Of a DNA stretch of 61,090 nucleotides, positions 46,171 to 54,845 are shown piece by piece. The position numbers were made by a program, and so were the translations under genes. Source of the DNA: Roseicella aerolata (GTDB lineage: Bacteria > Pseudomonadota > Alphaproteobacteria > Acetobacterales > Acetobacteraceae); assembly GCF_020523605.1 (NCBI RefSeq), contig NZ_JAJAQI010000037.1, positions 1 to 61,090 on the forward strand, read 5' to 3'. Below the pieces are notes generated by a model that was not told the origin of the DNA, did not search any database, and was given only the letters and a program-made list of their open reading frames with translations. Each line of letters starts with the position of its first letter. Positions within the stretch are counted from its first letter, which is position 1.

Positions 46171-47219
46171 CGCTCACCATCCTGCAGGTCGCCTTCCCCT
46201 TCGCGCCCGTGGGACCGGATGCGGTGGGCGGCGCGGAGCAGGCGCTGAGCCTGATCGAGCGCAGCCTGCCACGCTTCGGGCACCGCGCCATCACCGTGGC
46301 CGGTGCCGGTTCCTCGGCGACCGGCCCGCTGCTGGAGACGCCGCTGCCCACCGGCAGGATCACGCCGGAGGTGCAGGCCGCCGTCCAGGCCAGGCATGCC
46401 AGGGCCATCGAGGAGGCGATCGCGCGCGTCCCCATCGACCTCGTCCATATGCACGGGATCGATTTCCACCGCTATTTGCCGCCGCCGGGCCTGCCGGTGC
46501 TGGTGACGCTGCACCTGCCGCCGGGCTGGTACCCGCCGGAGGTCTTCCGCCTGCAACGCCCGGACACCTGGCTGCACCCCGTCTCGCCCAGCCAGCACCG
46601 CGCCTGCCCGCCCTGCCCCGCCCTGCTGCCGCCGATCGAGAATGGCGTGCCGGTCGAGGCGCTGCGCCTGCCGCTCTCCCGCCGCCGCTTCGCCCTGGTG
46701 CTCGGCCGGATCTGCCCGGAGAAGAACCAGCGCGCCGCGCTGGAGGCCGGCACGCAGGCCGGACTGCCGGTGCTGCTGGGCGGGCAGGTCTTCCCCTATG
46801 AGGCGCATGAGCGCTACTGGCGCGAGGCCGTGCTGCCCCGCCTGCGGCCACCGCACCGCTTCCTCGGCCCGCTCGGCCTTCCCCGCAAGCGCCGCCTGCT
46901 GAATGCGGCGCGCTGCCTGGTTTCGGCCAGCCTGGCGCCGGAGACGAGTTCCCTGGTGGCGATGGAGGCGATGGCCTGCGGCACCCCCGTGATTGCCTTC
47001 CCCTCCGGCGCGCTGGCCGACATCGTGGAGGATGGCGTCACCGGCTTCCTGGTGCGGGACGCGGCGGAGATGGCCACGGCCATGGGCCAGGCGGACCGGC
47101 TCTGCGCGGAGACGATCCGCCGGACGGCCCGGCGGCGCTTTTCCGCCGATGCCATGCTGGCGCGCTATGTCGCGCTCTATGAGGACCTTGCGCGCCGGAG
47201 CCGCTCCCATGCGGCCTGA
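46167..47219 (+). CDS. Glycosyltransferase family 4 protein
   Basis: A 350-residue GT-B glycosyltransferase. The N-terminal loop FAPVGPDAVGGAEQALSLIE contains the GGAE motif common in the family. IDLVHMHGIDFHRYLP follows, and the donor half has LVLGRICPEKNQRAALEAG and ETSSLVAMEAMACGTPVIAF with the E-x7-E arrangement. In mycothiol synthesis a GT4 enzyme (MshA) joins GlcNAc to inositol 3-phosphate, and this gene occupies the comparable place, next to the deacetylase. The acceptor is unproven. Confidence 0.9.
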   Translation: MTLTILQVAFPFAPVGPDAVGGAEQALSLIERSLPRFGHRAITVAGAGSSATGPLLETPLPTGRITPEVQAAVQARHARAIEEAIARVPIDLVHMHGIDFHRYLPPPGLPVLVTLHLPPGWYPPEVFRLQRPDTWLHPVSPSQHRACPPCPALLPPIENGVPVEALRLPLSRRRFALVLGRICPEKNQRAALEAGTQAGLPVLLGGQVFPYEAHERYWREAVLPRLRPPHRFLGPLGLPRKRRLLNAARCLVSASLAPETSSLVAMEAMACGTPVIAFPSGALADIVEDGVTGFLVRDAAEMATAMGQADRLCAETIRRTARRRFSADAMLARYVALYEDLARRSRSHAA

Positions 47220-48264
47220 CCCCGCCGCCCTCGCCATCGAGGAGGTGACGAGTACCGCGGCGCTCGAAGGGCTGCGGCCGGACTGGGAGGCGCTCTGGAA
47301 CGCCATGCCGGGCGCCACGCCCTTCCAGTCCCCGGCCTGGCTCATCCCCTGGTGGCGCCATGTCGGCGAGGGCGCGCTGTTCACGCTGGCGCTGCGCGCG
47401 GGCGGCGCGCTGGTCGGCCTGTTTCCCCTCTATCGCTACGGGCAGCCGGAGGGCGGCGAGCGGGTGCTCTTCCCGCTCGGGATCGCCACCACGGACTATC
47501 TGGATGCGCTGGTGCGGCCGGGCTGGGAGGCAGCCGTGCCGGATGCCGCCAGCCGGCACCTCGCCCTGCGGGCCGGCTGCGATGCCTGGGAATGGCCGCA
47601 GCTCCGCCCCGGCTCGCCCCTGCTCGCCCTGCCCGCGCCGCCCGGCTGGGCGGAGGAGGTGGTGCCCGCCGATCCCTGCCCGGGCCTCGACCTGCCGGAC
47701 CGGGTCGAAGACCTTGCCGGCCGCGTCTCCGGCAAGACGCTGCGCGACCTGCGGACCGTGCGGCGCCGGGCGGCCGAAGCCGGCGCGCTGCGCTGGGAGA
47801 CGGAGGCGGAGGGCATCGAGGAACCCTTCGAGGCGCTGCTCCGCCTGCATGGCGCGCGCTGGGCCACGCGCGGCGAGGCCGGCGTGCTCGCCTCCCCCGG
47901 CGTGCAGGCGGCGCACCGCGAGGCATTGCCCGCCCTGCACCGCGCCGGCCTGCTGCGCTTCCATGTGCTGCGCCTGGATGGCGCGGTCGTCGCGGTGCTC
48001 TATGCGCTGGCCGATCCGCCGGGACGCGGGCCGCGGCGCCTCTACTTCTATCTCAGCGGCTTCGACCCGGCGCTGGAGCGCCTCAGCCCCGGCATGCTGC
48101 TGGTCGGACGGGCCGTGGAGGCGGCGATCGCGGAGGGGTTCGCCGTCGCGGATTTCCTGCGCGGCCGGGAACGCTACAAGTATTTCTGGGGCGCGGCGGA
48201 CCAGCCGACCTTCCGCCGCCGCCTGATTCCGCCGAGGGAGGCCCCGCCATGCGCAGCCTGCTGA
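47209..48264 (+). CDS. GNAT/FemAB-like acyltransferase
   Basis: A 351-residue protein of the CelD/BcsL-like GNAT group, built from two acyltransferase-fold halves. WNAMPGATPFQSPAWLIPWW opens the family's N-terminal part. GKTLRDLRTVRRRAAEAGAL, a mid-domain RLHGARW, and DFLRGRERYKYFWG close to the end are typical. Such proteins acylate sugars or aminoacylate small molecules. The start at ATG 47209 lies 11 bases inside the preceding GT4 gene. In mycothiol synthesis a GNAT enzyme (MshD) acetylates the final amine. Confidence 0.82.
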   Translation: MRPDPAALAIEEVTSTAALEGLRPDWEALWNAMPGATPFQSPAWLIPWWRHVGEGALFTLALRAGGALVGLFPLYRYGQPEGGERVLFPLGIATTDYLDALVRPGWEAAVPDAASRHLALRAGCDAWEWPQLRPGSPLLALPAPPGWAEEVVPADPCPGLDLPDRVEDLAGRVSGKTLRDLRTVRRRAAEAGALRWETEAEGIEEPFEALLRLHGARWATRGEAGVLASPGVQAAHREALPALHRAGLLRFHVLRLDGAVVAVLYALADPPGRGPRRLYFYLSGFDPALERLSPGMLLVGRAVEAAIAEGFAVADFLRGRERYKYFWGAADQPTFRRRLIPPREAPPCAAC

Positions 48265-49370
48265 TCGTGCTGGACAGTGTCGGCGCCGGCGCGGCGCCGG
48301 ATGCGGCGCGCTATGGCGACGCCGGCGCGGATACGCTCGGCCACATCATGGCCGCAACCGGGCTGCGGCTGCCGGCGCTCGAGGCGCTCGGCCTCGCCCG
48401 CATTATGGGACGCGACCGGCCGGACCCGCAGGCCTGCTGGGGCCGCATGCGGCCCCGCGCCGCGGGCAAGGACAGCACCACCGGGCATTGGGAGATTGCC
48501 GGGGCGGTGCTGGACCAGCCCTTCGCCGTCTATGACCGCTTCCCCCCCGGATTGCTGGAGCCGATCGAGGCGGAGGCGGGGATCCGCTTCCTCGGCAACC
48601 TCCCCGCCAGCGGCACCGAGATCATCGAGCGGCTGGGGCCGGAGCATCTGCGGACCGGCTGCCCCATCCTCTACACCTCGGCCGATTCCGTCCTGCAGAT
48701 CGCGGCGCATGAGGCGGTGATCCCGGTCGGGCGGCTCTATGCCATCTGCGAGATCGCCCGTCGCCATGCCGATCCTTGGGCGGTCGGCCGGGTGATCGCC
48801 CGCCCCTTCCTGGGTGAGCCGGGCCACTTCCGCCGCACGCCCCGCCGGCATGATTTCGCCATGCGCCCGCCGCCCACCGTGCTGGATGCGCTGACGGAAG
48901 CCGGCCTGCCCGTCATCGGCATCGGCAAGGTGGGCGACCTCTTCGCCGGGCGCGGCCTGACCGAAAACCACCCGACCGGCAGCAATGCCCAGGGCATGCG
49001 CGCCATCGCCGAGGCCTGGCCGACGACGCGGCAGGGCCTCGTCTTCGCCAATCTGGTGGATTTCGATACGGAATACGGTCATCGCCGCGATGTCGCCGGC
49101 TATGCGCGGGCGCTGGCGGAATTCGACGTCTGGCTCGGGGGTTTCCTGCCGCAATGCGGTCCCGAGGATCTGCTGATCATCACCGCCGACCACGGCAACG
49201 ACCCGACCCATCACGGCACCGACCACACGCGGGAAGAAGTGCCGCTGCTGCTGCGGCATGCCGGCAGGCGCGACGCGCTCGGCACGCGTGACGGCTTCGG
49301 CGATGTCGCGGCGACGCTCGCGGCCTTCCATGGCCTGCCCTGGCCCACCGGCCGGTCCTGCCTTCCATGA
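48249..49370 (+). CDS. deoB: Phosphopentomutase
   Basis: A 373-residue alkaline-phosphatase-superfamily mutase interconverting ribose or deoxyribose 1- and 5-phosphates with Mn ions. Metal sites are visible in IVLDSVGAGAAPDAARYGD, KDSTTGHWEIAG (phospho-Thr), LVDFDTEYGHRRD and ITADHGNDPTHHGTDHTRE. The length is slightly below the E. coli protein. The ATG lies 16 bases inside the acyltransferase gene, so it belongs to the sugar operon rather than a nucleoside-salvage cluster. It may provide pentose 1-phosphate for activation. Confidence 0.95.
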   Translation: MRSLLIVLDSVGAGAAPDAARYGDAGADTLGHIMAATGLRLPALEALGLARIMGRDRPDPQACWGRMRPRAAGKDSTTGHWEIAGAVLDQPFAVYDRFPPGLLEPIEAEAGIRFLGNLPASGTEIIERLGPEHLRTGCPILYTSADSVLQIAAHEAVIPVGRLYAICEIARRHADPWAVGRVIARPFLGEPGHFRRTPRRHDFAMRPPPTVLDALTEAGLPVIGIGKVGDLFAGRGLTENHPTGSNAQGMRAIAEAWPTTRQGLVFANLVDFDTEYGHRRDVAGYARALAEFDVWLGGFLPQCGPEDLLIITADHGNDPTHHGTDHTREEVPLLLRHAGRRDALGTRDGFGDVAATLAAFHGLPWPTGRSCLP

Positions 49371-50224
49371 CCGCGCTCGACGAATACCTGGCGGGGCGCA
49401 TCTCCGCCCCTGTCGCGCTGATGCGCCTGCTGCTGACGGGTGAGCCGGCCGAGGCGGTGACCACGGAACTCGCCAGGGCGACCGTGGCGGATGACCGGCT
49501 GGCGCCGCTGCTGGCGCTGGCGCGGGAGCGGCTGGACGGGCTGCGCCTGCTGGAGCGCATAGTGCAGGGCGGCGCCATGCATGCGCCGGAGGACGGCCCA
49601 GAGGCCGCCATCGCCGGCAGCCGGGCGATGTTCGACCGGCTGGTGCGGATCAGCCCGGAAGCGAGCGTCGCCGCCTACAGCCTGGGCGACCCGGATTTGC
49701 TGGATGCCGTGACGGCGGAGCTGGTGGCCTGGCTGCGCGCGCAGGAGTTGCTGGCGCAGCAGCCCAGGATCCTCGATCTCGGCTGCGGGATCGGCCGGCT
49801 GGCAGCGGCCCTGGCGCGCGAGGCGGCCTCGATCATCGGCCTCGACATCTCCGGCGGGATGGTCGCCGAGGCCCGGCGGCGCTGCGCCGGGCTGCCCCAT
49901 CTGCGGTTCGGGACCTGCTCCGGCAGCGAGCTCGGCGGCATCCCGGACGGGTCCTGCGACCTCGTGCTCGCCATCGATGTCTTCCCCTATCTCGTGCAGG
50001 GCGGGCTCGGCCTCGCCGCGCGCATGGTCGCGGAAGGGGCCCGCGTGCTGCGGCCGGGCGGCGACCTGCTGATCCTCAATTTCAGCTATCGCGGCGCCGC
50101 GGACGACCGCGGCGACCTGCCGGCCATCGCCGAGGCCGCAGGGTGCCGCCTGCTGCGCAACGGCACGCCCGAATTCCTGCTCTGGGACGGCCTCGTCTTC
50201 TGGCTGCGGCGCGACGCGGCCTGA
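49367..50224 (+). CDS. SAM-dependent methyltransferase, last gene of rightward operon
   Basis: A 285-residue protein. The first 130 residues form a helical, family-specific region (MTALDEYLAGRISAPVALMR). A class I methyltransferase core follows, with RILDLGCGIGRLAAALAREA, IIGLDISGGMVAEARRRC, and a DLVLAIDVFPYLVQGG strand. Its substrate is unknown; given the operon a carbohydrate hydroxyl or carboxyl is possible. The ATG overlaps the deoB stop (ATGA). It converges with the GMC oxidoreductase gene 16 bases on. Confidence 0.85.
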   Translation: MTALDEYLAGRISAPVALMRLLLTGEPAEAVTTELARATVADDRLAPLLALARERLDGLRLLERIVQGGAMHAPEDGPEAAIAGSRAMFDRLVRISPEASVAAYSLGDPDLLDAVTAELVAWLRAQELLAQQPRILDLGCGIGRLAAALAREAASIIGLDISGGMVAEARRRCAGLPHLRFGTCSGSELGGIPDGSCDLVLAIDVFPYLVQGGLGLAARMVAEGARVLRPGGDLLILNFSYRGAADDRGDLPAIAEAAGCRLLRNGTPEFLLWDGLVFWLRRDAA

Positions 50225-50240
50225 ACGCGGCAGGCCTCGG

Positions 50241-51809
50241 TCAGGTCCGGCGCATCCGCCGCGCCAGATTCTCCCCGATCATCACGCAGGTGAAGTGCAG
50301 GTTGGCCCGGCAATCGGCGGGCATGATGGCGGCATCGGCCACCCGCAGCCCTTCCACCCCGCGCACCTTGAGGTCCGGATCCACCACGCCGCGCGGATCC
50401 TCATGGGCGGTCATGCGGCAGGTGCCGGCGGCGTGCTGGATATCGCCGCATTCCTGCAGCATCAGCGCATCAAGCTCGTCATCCGGCAGGCCGGCCGCAT
50501 CGCCCATGGTGAGGGCGGTGTCGGAGAAGCCGATGCCCTCGGCGATGCCTGCCAGTTCCGGCCGGGCGCAGAGCGCCGCCAGCCGTCGCACCCCGTCCCG
50601 CATGCGCAGCCGGTCGCGCGGATCGGCCAGCATGTTCTCCTCCACCACCGGGTTCGCGTGCGGGTCGGCGGAGGTGAGGCGCACTTCCCCGCGCGAGAAG
50701 GCGTCGTAGAGCGCGACCCCGATCGCCCCCACCGGCGCCGGCCGGTCGCCCGCCAGGCCGCGGTGGTTGTAGGCGATCATGATCATGTCGCGCTCACCAC
50801 CGCCGCCGAGCCGGCTGGAATAGGTCAGGCAGCAATTGGTGTGGCGCGCATCCGGGTGCTGCGCCGCGTGATCCGGCCGCAGGGCCAGGGTCGCGCGCAG
50901 GATCGGGTGGTCCATGAAATGCTGCCCAACCGAGGGCAGGTCCTGCAGCACCGGGATGCCGAGCGCCGCCAGCGCCGCGGCCGGCCCGATGCCGGAGCGC
51001 ATGAGGATGGTCGGGCTGTGGATGGCGCCGGCGCAGAGCACCACCTCCCGCGCCGCGATCGCCTCGAAGCCCTCCGCCCCCTCGAACCGCACCCGCACGC
51101 CACGGGCGCGGCGCCCCTCGAACAGCACGCGGTCCACCAGCGCGCCGCCACGGATCTCGAGATTCGGGCGGCCGCGCGCCGGCTCCAGATAGCCGTCATT
51201 GGTGGTCACGCGCTTGCCGTCCCGGCTGTTGATCGGGTTGCAGGAGAGGCCCTCGCCCTCCGGCGCGTTCAGGTCGGCCTTCCAGGGATAGCCGGCGGCC
51301 AGCGCCGCGTCGCGCAGCGCCAGGTCCACCGCGCCCCAGGCCTCGAAGGGCGCGCGGTGGACGGGCAGCGGGCCACCCCTGCGGATGCCGGGCGCGAGGC
51401 CGGTATCGGCATCATCCTCGATCAGGTCGAAGAGCGGCAGGACATCGGCGGCGGACCATCCCTCGCAGCCTGCCTCCGCCCAGGCATCGAAGGCGGCGGG
51501 GACGCCGCGGATGGCGATCTGCGCGTTCACCGTCGAGGAACCGCCGAGCGCCTTGCCGCGCCAGTAGAATTTCGGCTCCTGCGCCGCGGTGCGTCGGGTC
51601 ATCAGCCCGGGCCATTGCCAGTCCGCCTGGTGCGCCGGATCGTGCATGAAGGGCACGATATTGGCGCTTCGCAGGGCATGCGGCGCCTCCGCCGCGCGCC
51701 AGTCCCGCCCGGCCTCCAGCAGCAGGACACGGCGATGCGCGTCCTCCGAGAGGCGCACGGCCAGCGGCGCACCGGCCGAGCCGGCGCCGACCACGATCAC
51801 ATCGTACAT
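50241..51809 (-). CDS. GMC-family FAD-dependent oxidoreductase
   Basis: A 522-residue glucose-methanol-choline oxidoreductase. The dinucleotide-binding motif YDVIVVGAGSAGAPLAVRLS opens the protein. The GMC signatures include KALGGSSTVNAQIAIRG and, later, GAIHSPTILMRSGIGPA. The catalytic region reads CGDIQHAAGTCRM near residue 455, and VRGVEGLRVADAAIMP closes the FAD domain. Substrates in the family are alcohols, choline or aldehydes. No signal peptide is seen. It is divergent from the esterase gene, with 139 bases between. Confidence 0.92.
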   Translation of the reverse strand: MYDVIVVGAGSAGAPLAVRLSEDAHRRVLLLEAGRDWRAAEAPHALRSANIVPFMHDPAHQADWQWPGLMTRRTAAQEPKFYWRGKALGGSSTVNAQIAIRGVPAAFDAWAEAGCEGWSAADVLPLFDLIEDDADTGLAPGIRRGGPLPVHRAPFEAWGAVDLALRDAALAAGYPWKADLNAPEGEGLSCNPINSRDGKRVTTNDGYLEPARGRPNLEIRGGALVDRVLFEGRRARGVRVRFEGAEGFEAIAAREVVLCAGAIHSPTILMRSGIGPAAALAALGIPVLQDLPSVGQHFMDHPILRATLALRPDHAAQHPDARHTNCCLTYSSRLGGGGERDMIMIAYNHRGLAGDRPAPVGAIGVALYDAFSRGEVRLTSADPHANPVVEENMLADPRDRLRMRDGVRRLAALCARPELAGIAEGIGFSDTALTMGDAAGLPDDELDALMLQECGDIQHAAGTCRMTAHEDPRGVVDPDLKVRGVEGLRVADAAIMPADCRANLHFTCVMIGENLARRMRRT

Positions 51810-51948
51810 GCAGGCGAGTCTCTTTCCACCAGAACGTCATAGTAGCCGGTGGTGGTTGCCAGCACATGGCGTGCCAGGCTTGCCTGTCCGCAGGACGGCG
51901 ATGGAGGATGCGCGCGACCGCGCTGCAGCGCGGCATGGGAGGAACCGC

Positions 51949-52848
51949 ATGACGACGCGCCCGATCGACCCCGAGATCCAGGCCATCCGCGACCTGCTGG
52001 CATCCCGCCCCAGGCCGGCGGAGCTTGCCGAGCGCCGCAGGCGGCTGGATGCGCTGGGCGGCAGCTATCCGCTGCCCGGCGATATCCGTGTGGAACCAAC
52101 CAGCGTGCAGGGCGTGCCCGCCGAATGGACCGAGGCGCCGGGCGCCGATGCGTCCCGCGTGCTGCTCTACCTGCATGGCGGCGGCTATTGCGCCGGCTCG
52201 CTCGCCAGCCACCGGCCGATGGTGGCAGAGGCCGGGCGGCAGGCGGGTCTGCGCACCCTCGCCCTCGACTACCGCTTGGCGCCGGAGTATCCCTTCCCGG
52301 CCGCGCTGGAGGATGCGCTCGCCGGCTATCGCCACCTGCTGGAGAGCGGTTTCGCGCCGGGCCGCATCGCAATCGGCGGGGACAGCGCCGGCGGCGGGCT
52401 GACGGCGGCGACGCTGCTGGCGATCCGCGACCAGGGCCTGCCGATGCCGGGCTGCGCCTGGCTGGTCAGCCCCTGGGTCGATCTCGAGAGCGCCTCGGCC
52501 AGCATGAAAAGCAAGGCCGCCACCGACCCGATGGTGCAGAAGGTCTATCTGCTGGAGATCGCGGCGCTGTACCGCGGCGCCGCGGGCGCCCGGACGCCGC
52601 TCGTCTCGCCGCTGCATGCCGATCTGCACGGCCTGCCGCCGCTGCTGATTCAGGTGGGCTCGGCCGAGACGCTGCTGGATGAGGGCGTGGCCTTCGCCGG
52701 CAAGGCGGGCGCCGCGGAGGTGGCGGTGACGCTGGAGATCTGGCCGGACATGATCCATGTCTGGCATCTCTTCCACCCGCAACTCGCGGCCGGGCGGCGG
52801 GCCATCGCCAAGGCCGGGGCCTTCACCCGCGAGCATCTCGCGGACTGA
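51949..52848 (+). CDS. Alpha/beta hydrolase (HSL-family esterase)
   Basis: A 299-residue esterase of the hormone-sensitive-lipase family. The oxyanion-hole motif HGGGY (LLYLHGGGYCAGSLASHRP) lies about residue 80. The nucleophile Ser is in IGGDSAGGGLTA (about 145-155), and the acid and His are near SAETLLDEG and DMIHVWHLF. A GGGAGGAACC ribosome site precedes ATG 51949. It probably hydrolyses short-chain esters. It stands alone. Confidence 0.92.
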   Translation: MTTRPIDPEIQAIRDLLASRPRPAELAERRRRLDALGGSYPLPGDIRVEPTSVQGVPAEWTEAPGADASRVLLYLHGGGYCAGSLASHRPMVAEAGRQAGLRTLALDYRLAPEYPFPAALEDALAGYRHLLESGFAPGRIAIGGDSAGGGLTAATLLAIRDQGLPMPGCAWLVSPWVDLESASASMKSKAATDPMVQKVYLLEIAALYRGAAGARTPLVSPLHADLHGLPPLLIQVGSAETLLDEGVAFAGKAGAAEVAVTLEIWPDMIHVWHLFHPQLAAGRRAIAKAGAFTREHLAD

Positions 52849-52884
52849 GCGAGGGGGCGCGGCAGACCGCCGCGCCCTGCCGCG

Positions 52885-53196
52885 TCACGCCGCGGGCGAG
52901 AGCACGTGGATGACGCGGCTCTCGATCAGGTCCTTGGTCCTGGCCGCATAGGCCGCCATGTGCGGAGCGGCGGCATGCGCCTTCAGATGCTCCGCGCTCT
53001 CCCACTTCTCGATCACCACGAAGGTGTCCGGGCCGAAGGGTGTCTGGAACTTGCCCATGCCCTCGGCGTCGATCGCCGGGCCGTATTCGATGCAGCCCTC
53101 CTCGGCATGCACCGCCGGCATGTTGGCGCGGAAATGGCCGAGGATCTCCTCCCGCTTTCCGGGCTTGGCGGTGATGATGGCAAGCACATGGATCAT
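52885..53196 (-). CDS. Antibiotic biosynthesis monooxygenase (ABM)-fold protein
   Basis: A 103-residue dimeric ferredoxin-like ABM-fold protein. It opens MIHVLAIITAKPGKREEIL, with VHAEEGCIEYGPAIDAEGMG and TFVVIEKWESAEHLKAHAAA, the family hallmarks (relatives include YgiN quinol monooxygenase). Its function is uncertain. It lies between the esterase gene and the deaminase gene on the minus strand. Confidence 0.88.
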   Translation of the reverse strand: MIHVLAIITAKPGKREEILGHFRANMPAVHAEEGCIEYGPAIDAEGMGKFQTPFGPDTFVVIEKWESAEHLKAHAAAPHMAAYAARTKDLIESRVIHVLSPAA

Positions 53197-53258
53197 GGCT
53201 GGACGTTCCCCGTTCTTGTGGAGGGGCCGAGCCTAGGCCGCATGCCGCGTCCTGCCAA

Positions 53259-54845
53259 TCAGCCGCTGCCGGCGAAGCGCGCGGCGATCCGCGCCTCCAG
53301 CGCGCGATAGCCCTCCATCAGCGGGCGGCGGTTCTCGAAGGCGTCCTGCGGCGCCTCCAGCAGGCGGCCGGTCATGCCGTCCTTCACTTCCCCGTCCTTC
53401 AGGAAGGCGCGGCGGAACAGCCGCGGCGCGGCGCCGACATAGGGGCGGAAACACACCCGGTGCGGGCCGGGCTGGCCCAGCCGCCGCGCGGCGCTCGGCG
53501 GCACCCAGCCCTCGCGCGGCAGGGTGATGCTGTCCTCATGCAACGCCAGCGCCTTGCTCTTCAGATAGGGCTCGATGAACTGCACCTCATCGACACCGGC
53601 CGCCACGATGTGCCGCGCGCAATTATGGCAGGGGAAGGTGGTGACGAAGAGCCGCCCGCCGATGGTCGAGACGCCGCGCCGCGCCGCCGAGATCAGCGCA
53701 TCCATCTCCGCATGGACCGAGCGGCTGAACTCGACCAGGTGCCCGAGGCGCGAACGCCGCAGCCGCCGCGCCAGGGCGGTACGGGCCGAGGCATCGCCGA
53801 GCGCGACCCCCTGCTCCTCCAGCAGGTCCAGCACATGGTCCACCAGCCGGTTGCGCTCATCGGTGTTGCGGCAGAAGCCGCCGAGGGCGTGGCAGCGGCC
53901 GCGCTCGACCTCCGCCGGGTCGTCCATCCCCTCGCCATAGAGGCCGCCGCCGGCGCGCGGCACCTCGTTGCAGCCGGTGGAGAGCAATTGCCCGTCCTGC
54001 CCCAGCAGCACCGCGCCGACCTGGCGGGAGAGGCAGGCGCTGCCGAGCCGCGCGGCATAGGCGTGGTACATGGCCTGTTCCGCCTCGGTCGGGCGCAGCA
54101 TGGGGCGGTCGGCGCGCAGCAGGGAGAGGAAGCGCGAGAGATCCGCCGTCACCGGCCAGGTATCCAGCACCGCGTCCGGGACATCGGTATCCGGCAGGGG
54201 GGCGGAGCTGTCGCAGTAGAAATCGGCGTAGCGGAAGGTATCGGCGACCTTCTGGCCGTGCTCCAGCCCCCCATCCTCGTCGCGCCCCATGAATTCCTGC
54301 ACCGCGCGGGCGGCGTCCGGATCCTCCGGCGGAAAGCCGTATTTCCGCATCAGCCGGGCATGCCGCGTGCGCTCGTCACAGACCACGCCGAGCAGCCAGA
54401 AGGATTCGCCATAGACCGAGCGCAGCAGCTGCACCTCGGCCGGGTGGCGCAGCGCGTCGCAGACGGCGATCAGCGGCCCGCCCGCGGCGCGGGCCGCATG
54501 GATCACCGCGATCATGCCCGCGGCGACGAAGGCATGGTCATTCTCCTGCCGCAGCCGGCTGCCGATCTCCTGCAGGGCGCGGAAGCGGCGGATCGGCGGC
54601 TCGGCCGCCGCGGCGCTCCAGGCGCGCGGCGCCGCGCGCTCCAGCACGGTGCTGGCCCGGATGGCGGTGGCGGCGCAGCCCGCGCGAGCCAGCAGGCGCC
54701 GCAACACACGGCCGACGGAGGAGGTGCCGGCGCCGACCGCGCCGACCAGGCCGATGACCAGATCCGGGCTCTGCGCCGCACGCGCCAGGGCCAGCGCCTC
54801 GATGCGGGGCCCCTTCCCGTCCGGCAATGTCCCGAGTCCTTCCAT
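53259..54845 (-). CDS. Anti-phage dCTP deaminase-like protein (AvcD/DCD type)
   Basis: A 528-residue fusion. An N-terminal nucleotide-kinase-like P-loop region holds VIGLVGAVGAGTSSVGRVLR, a Walker A-like loop without the usual Lys. The C-terminal deoxycytidylate-deaminase domain has its zinc site in VEFSRSVHAEMDALISAARR (His378, Glu380) and PCHNC (residues 405-409). This two-domain layout and size match the DCD/AvcD defence proteins, which convert dCTP/dCMP to uracil nucleotides during phage infection. ATG 54845 has GGAGGA almost touching it, unusually close; an internal TTG at the GTL residues is an alternative. The gene lies near tRNA-Gln after a 373-base leader. Confidence 0.85.
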   Translation of the reverse strand: MEGLGTLPDGKGPRIEALALARAAQSPDLVIGLVGAVGAGTSSVGRVLRRLLARAGCAATAIRASTVLERAAPRAWSAAAAEPPIRRFRALQEIGSRLRQENDHAFVAAGMIAVIHAARAAGGPLIAVCDALRHPAEVQLLRSVYGESFWLLGVVCDERTRHARLMRKYGFPPEDPDAARAVQEFMGRDEDGGLEHGQKVADTFRYADFYCDSSAPLPDTDVPDAVLDTWPVTADLSRFLSLLRADRPMLRPTEAEQAMYHAYAARLGSACLSRQVGAVLLGQDGQLLSTGCNEVPRAGGGLYGEGMDDPAEVERGRCHALGGFCRNTDERNRLVDHVLDLLEEQGVALGDASARTALARRLRRSRLGHLVEFSRSVHAEMDALISAARRGVSTIGGRLFVTTFPCHNCARHIVAAGVDEVQFIEPYLKSKALALHEDSITLPREGWVPPSAARRLGQPGPHRVCFRPYVGAAPRLFRRAFLKDGEVKDGMTGRLLEAPQDAFENRRPLMEGYRALEARIAARFAGSG

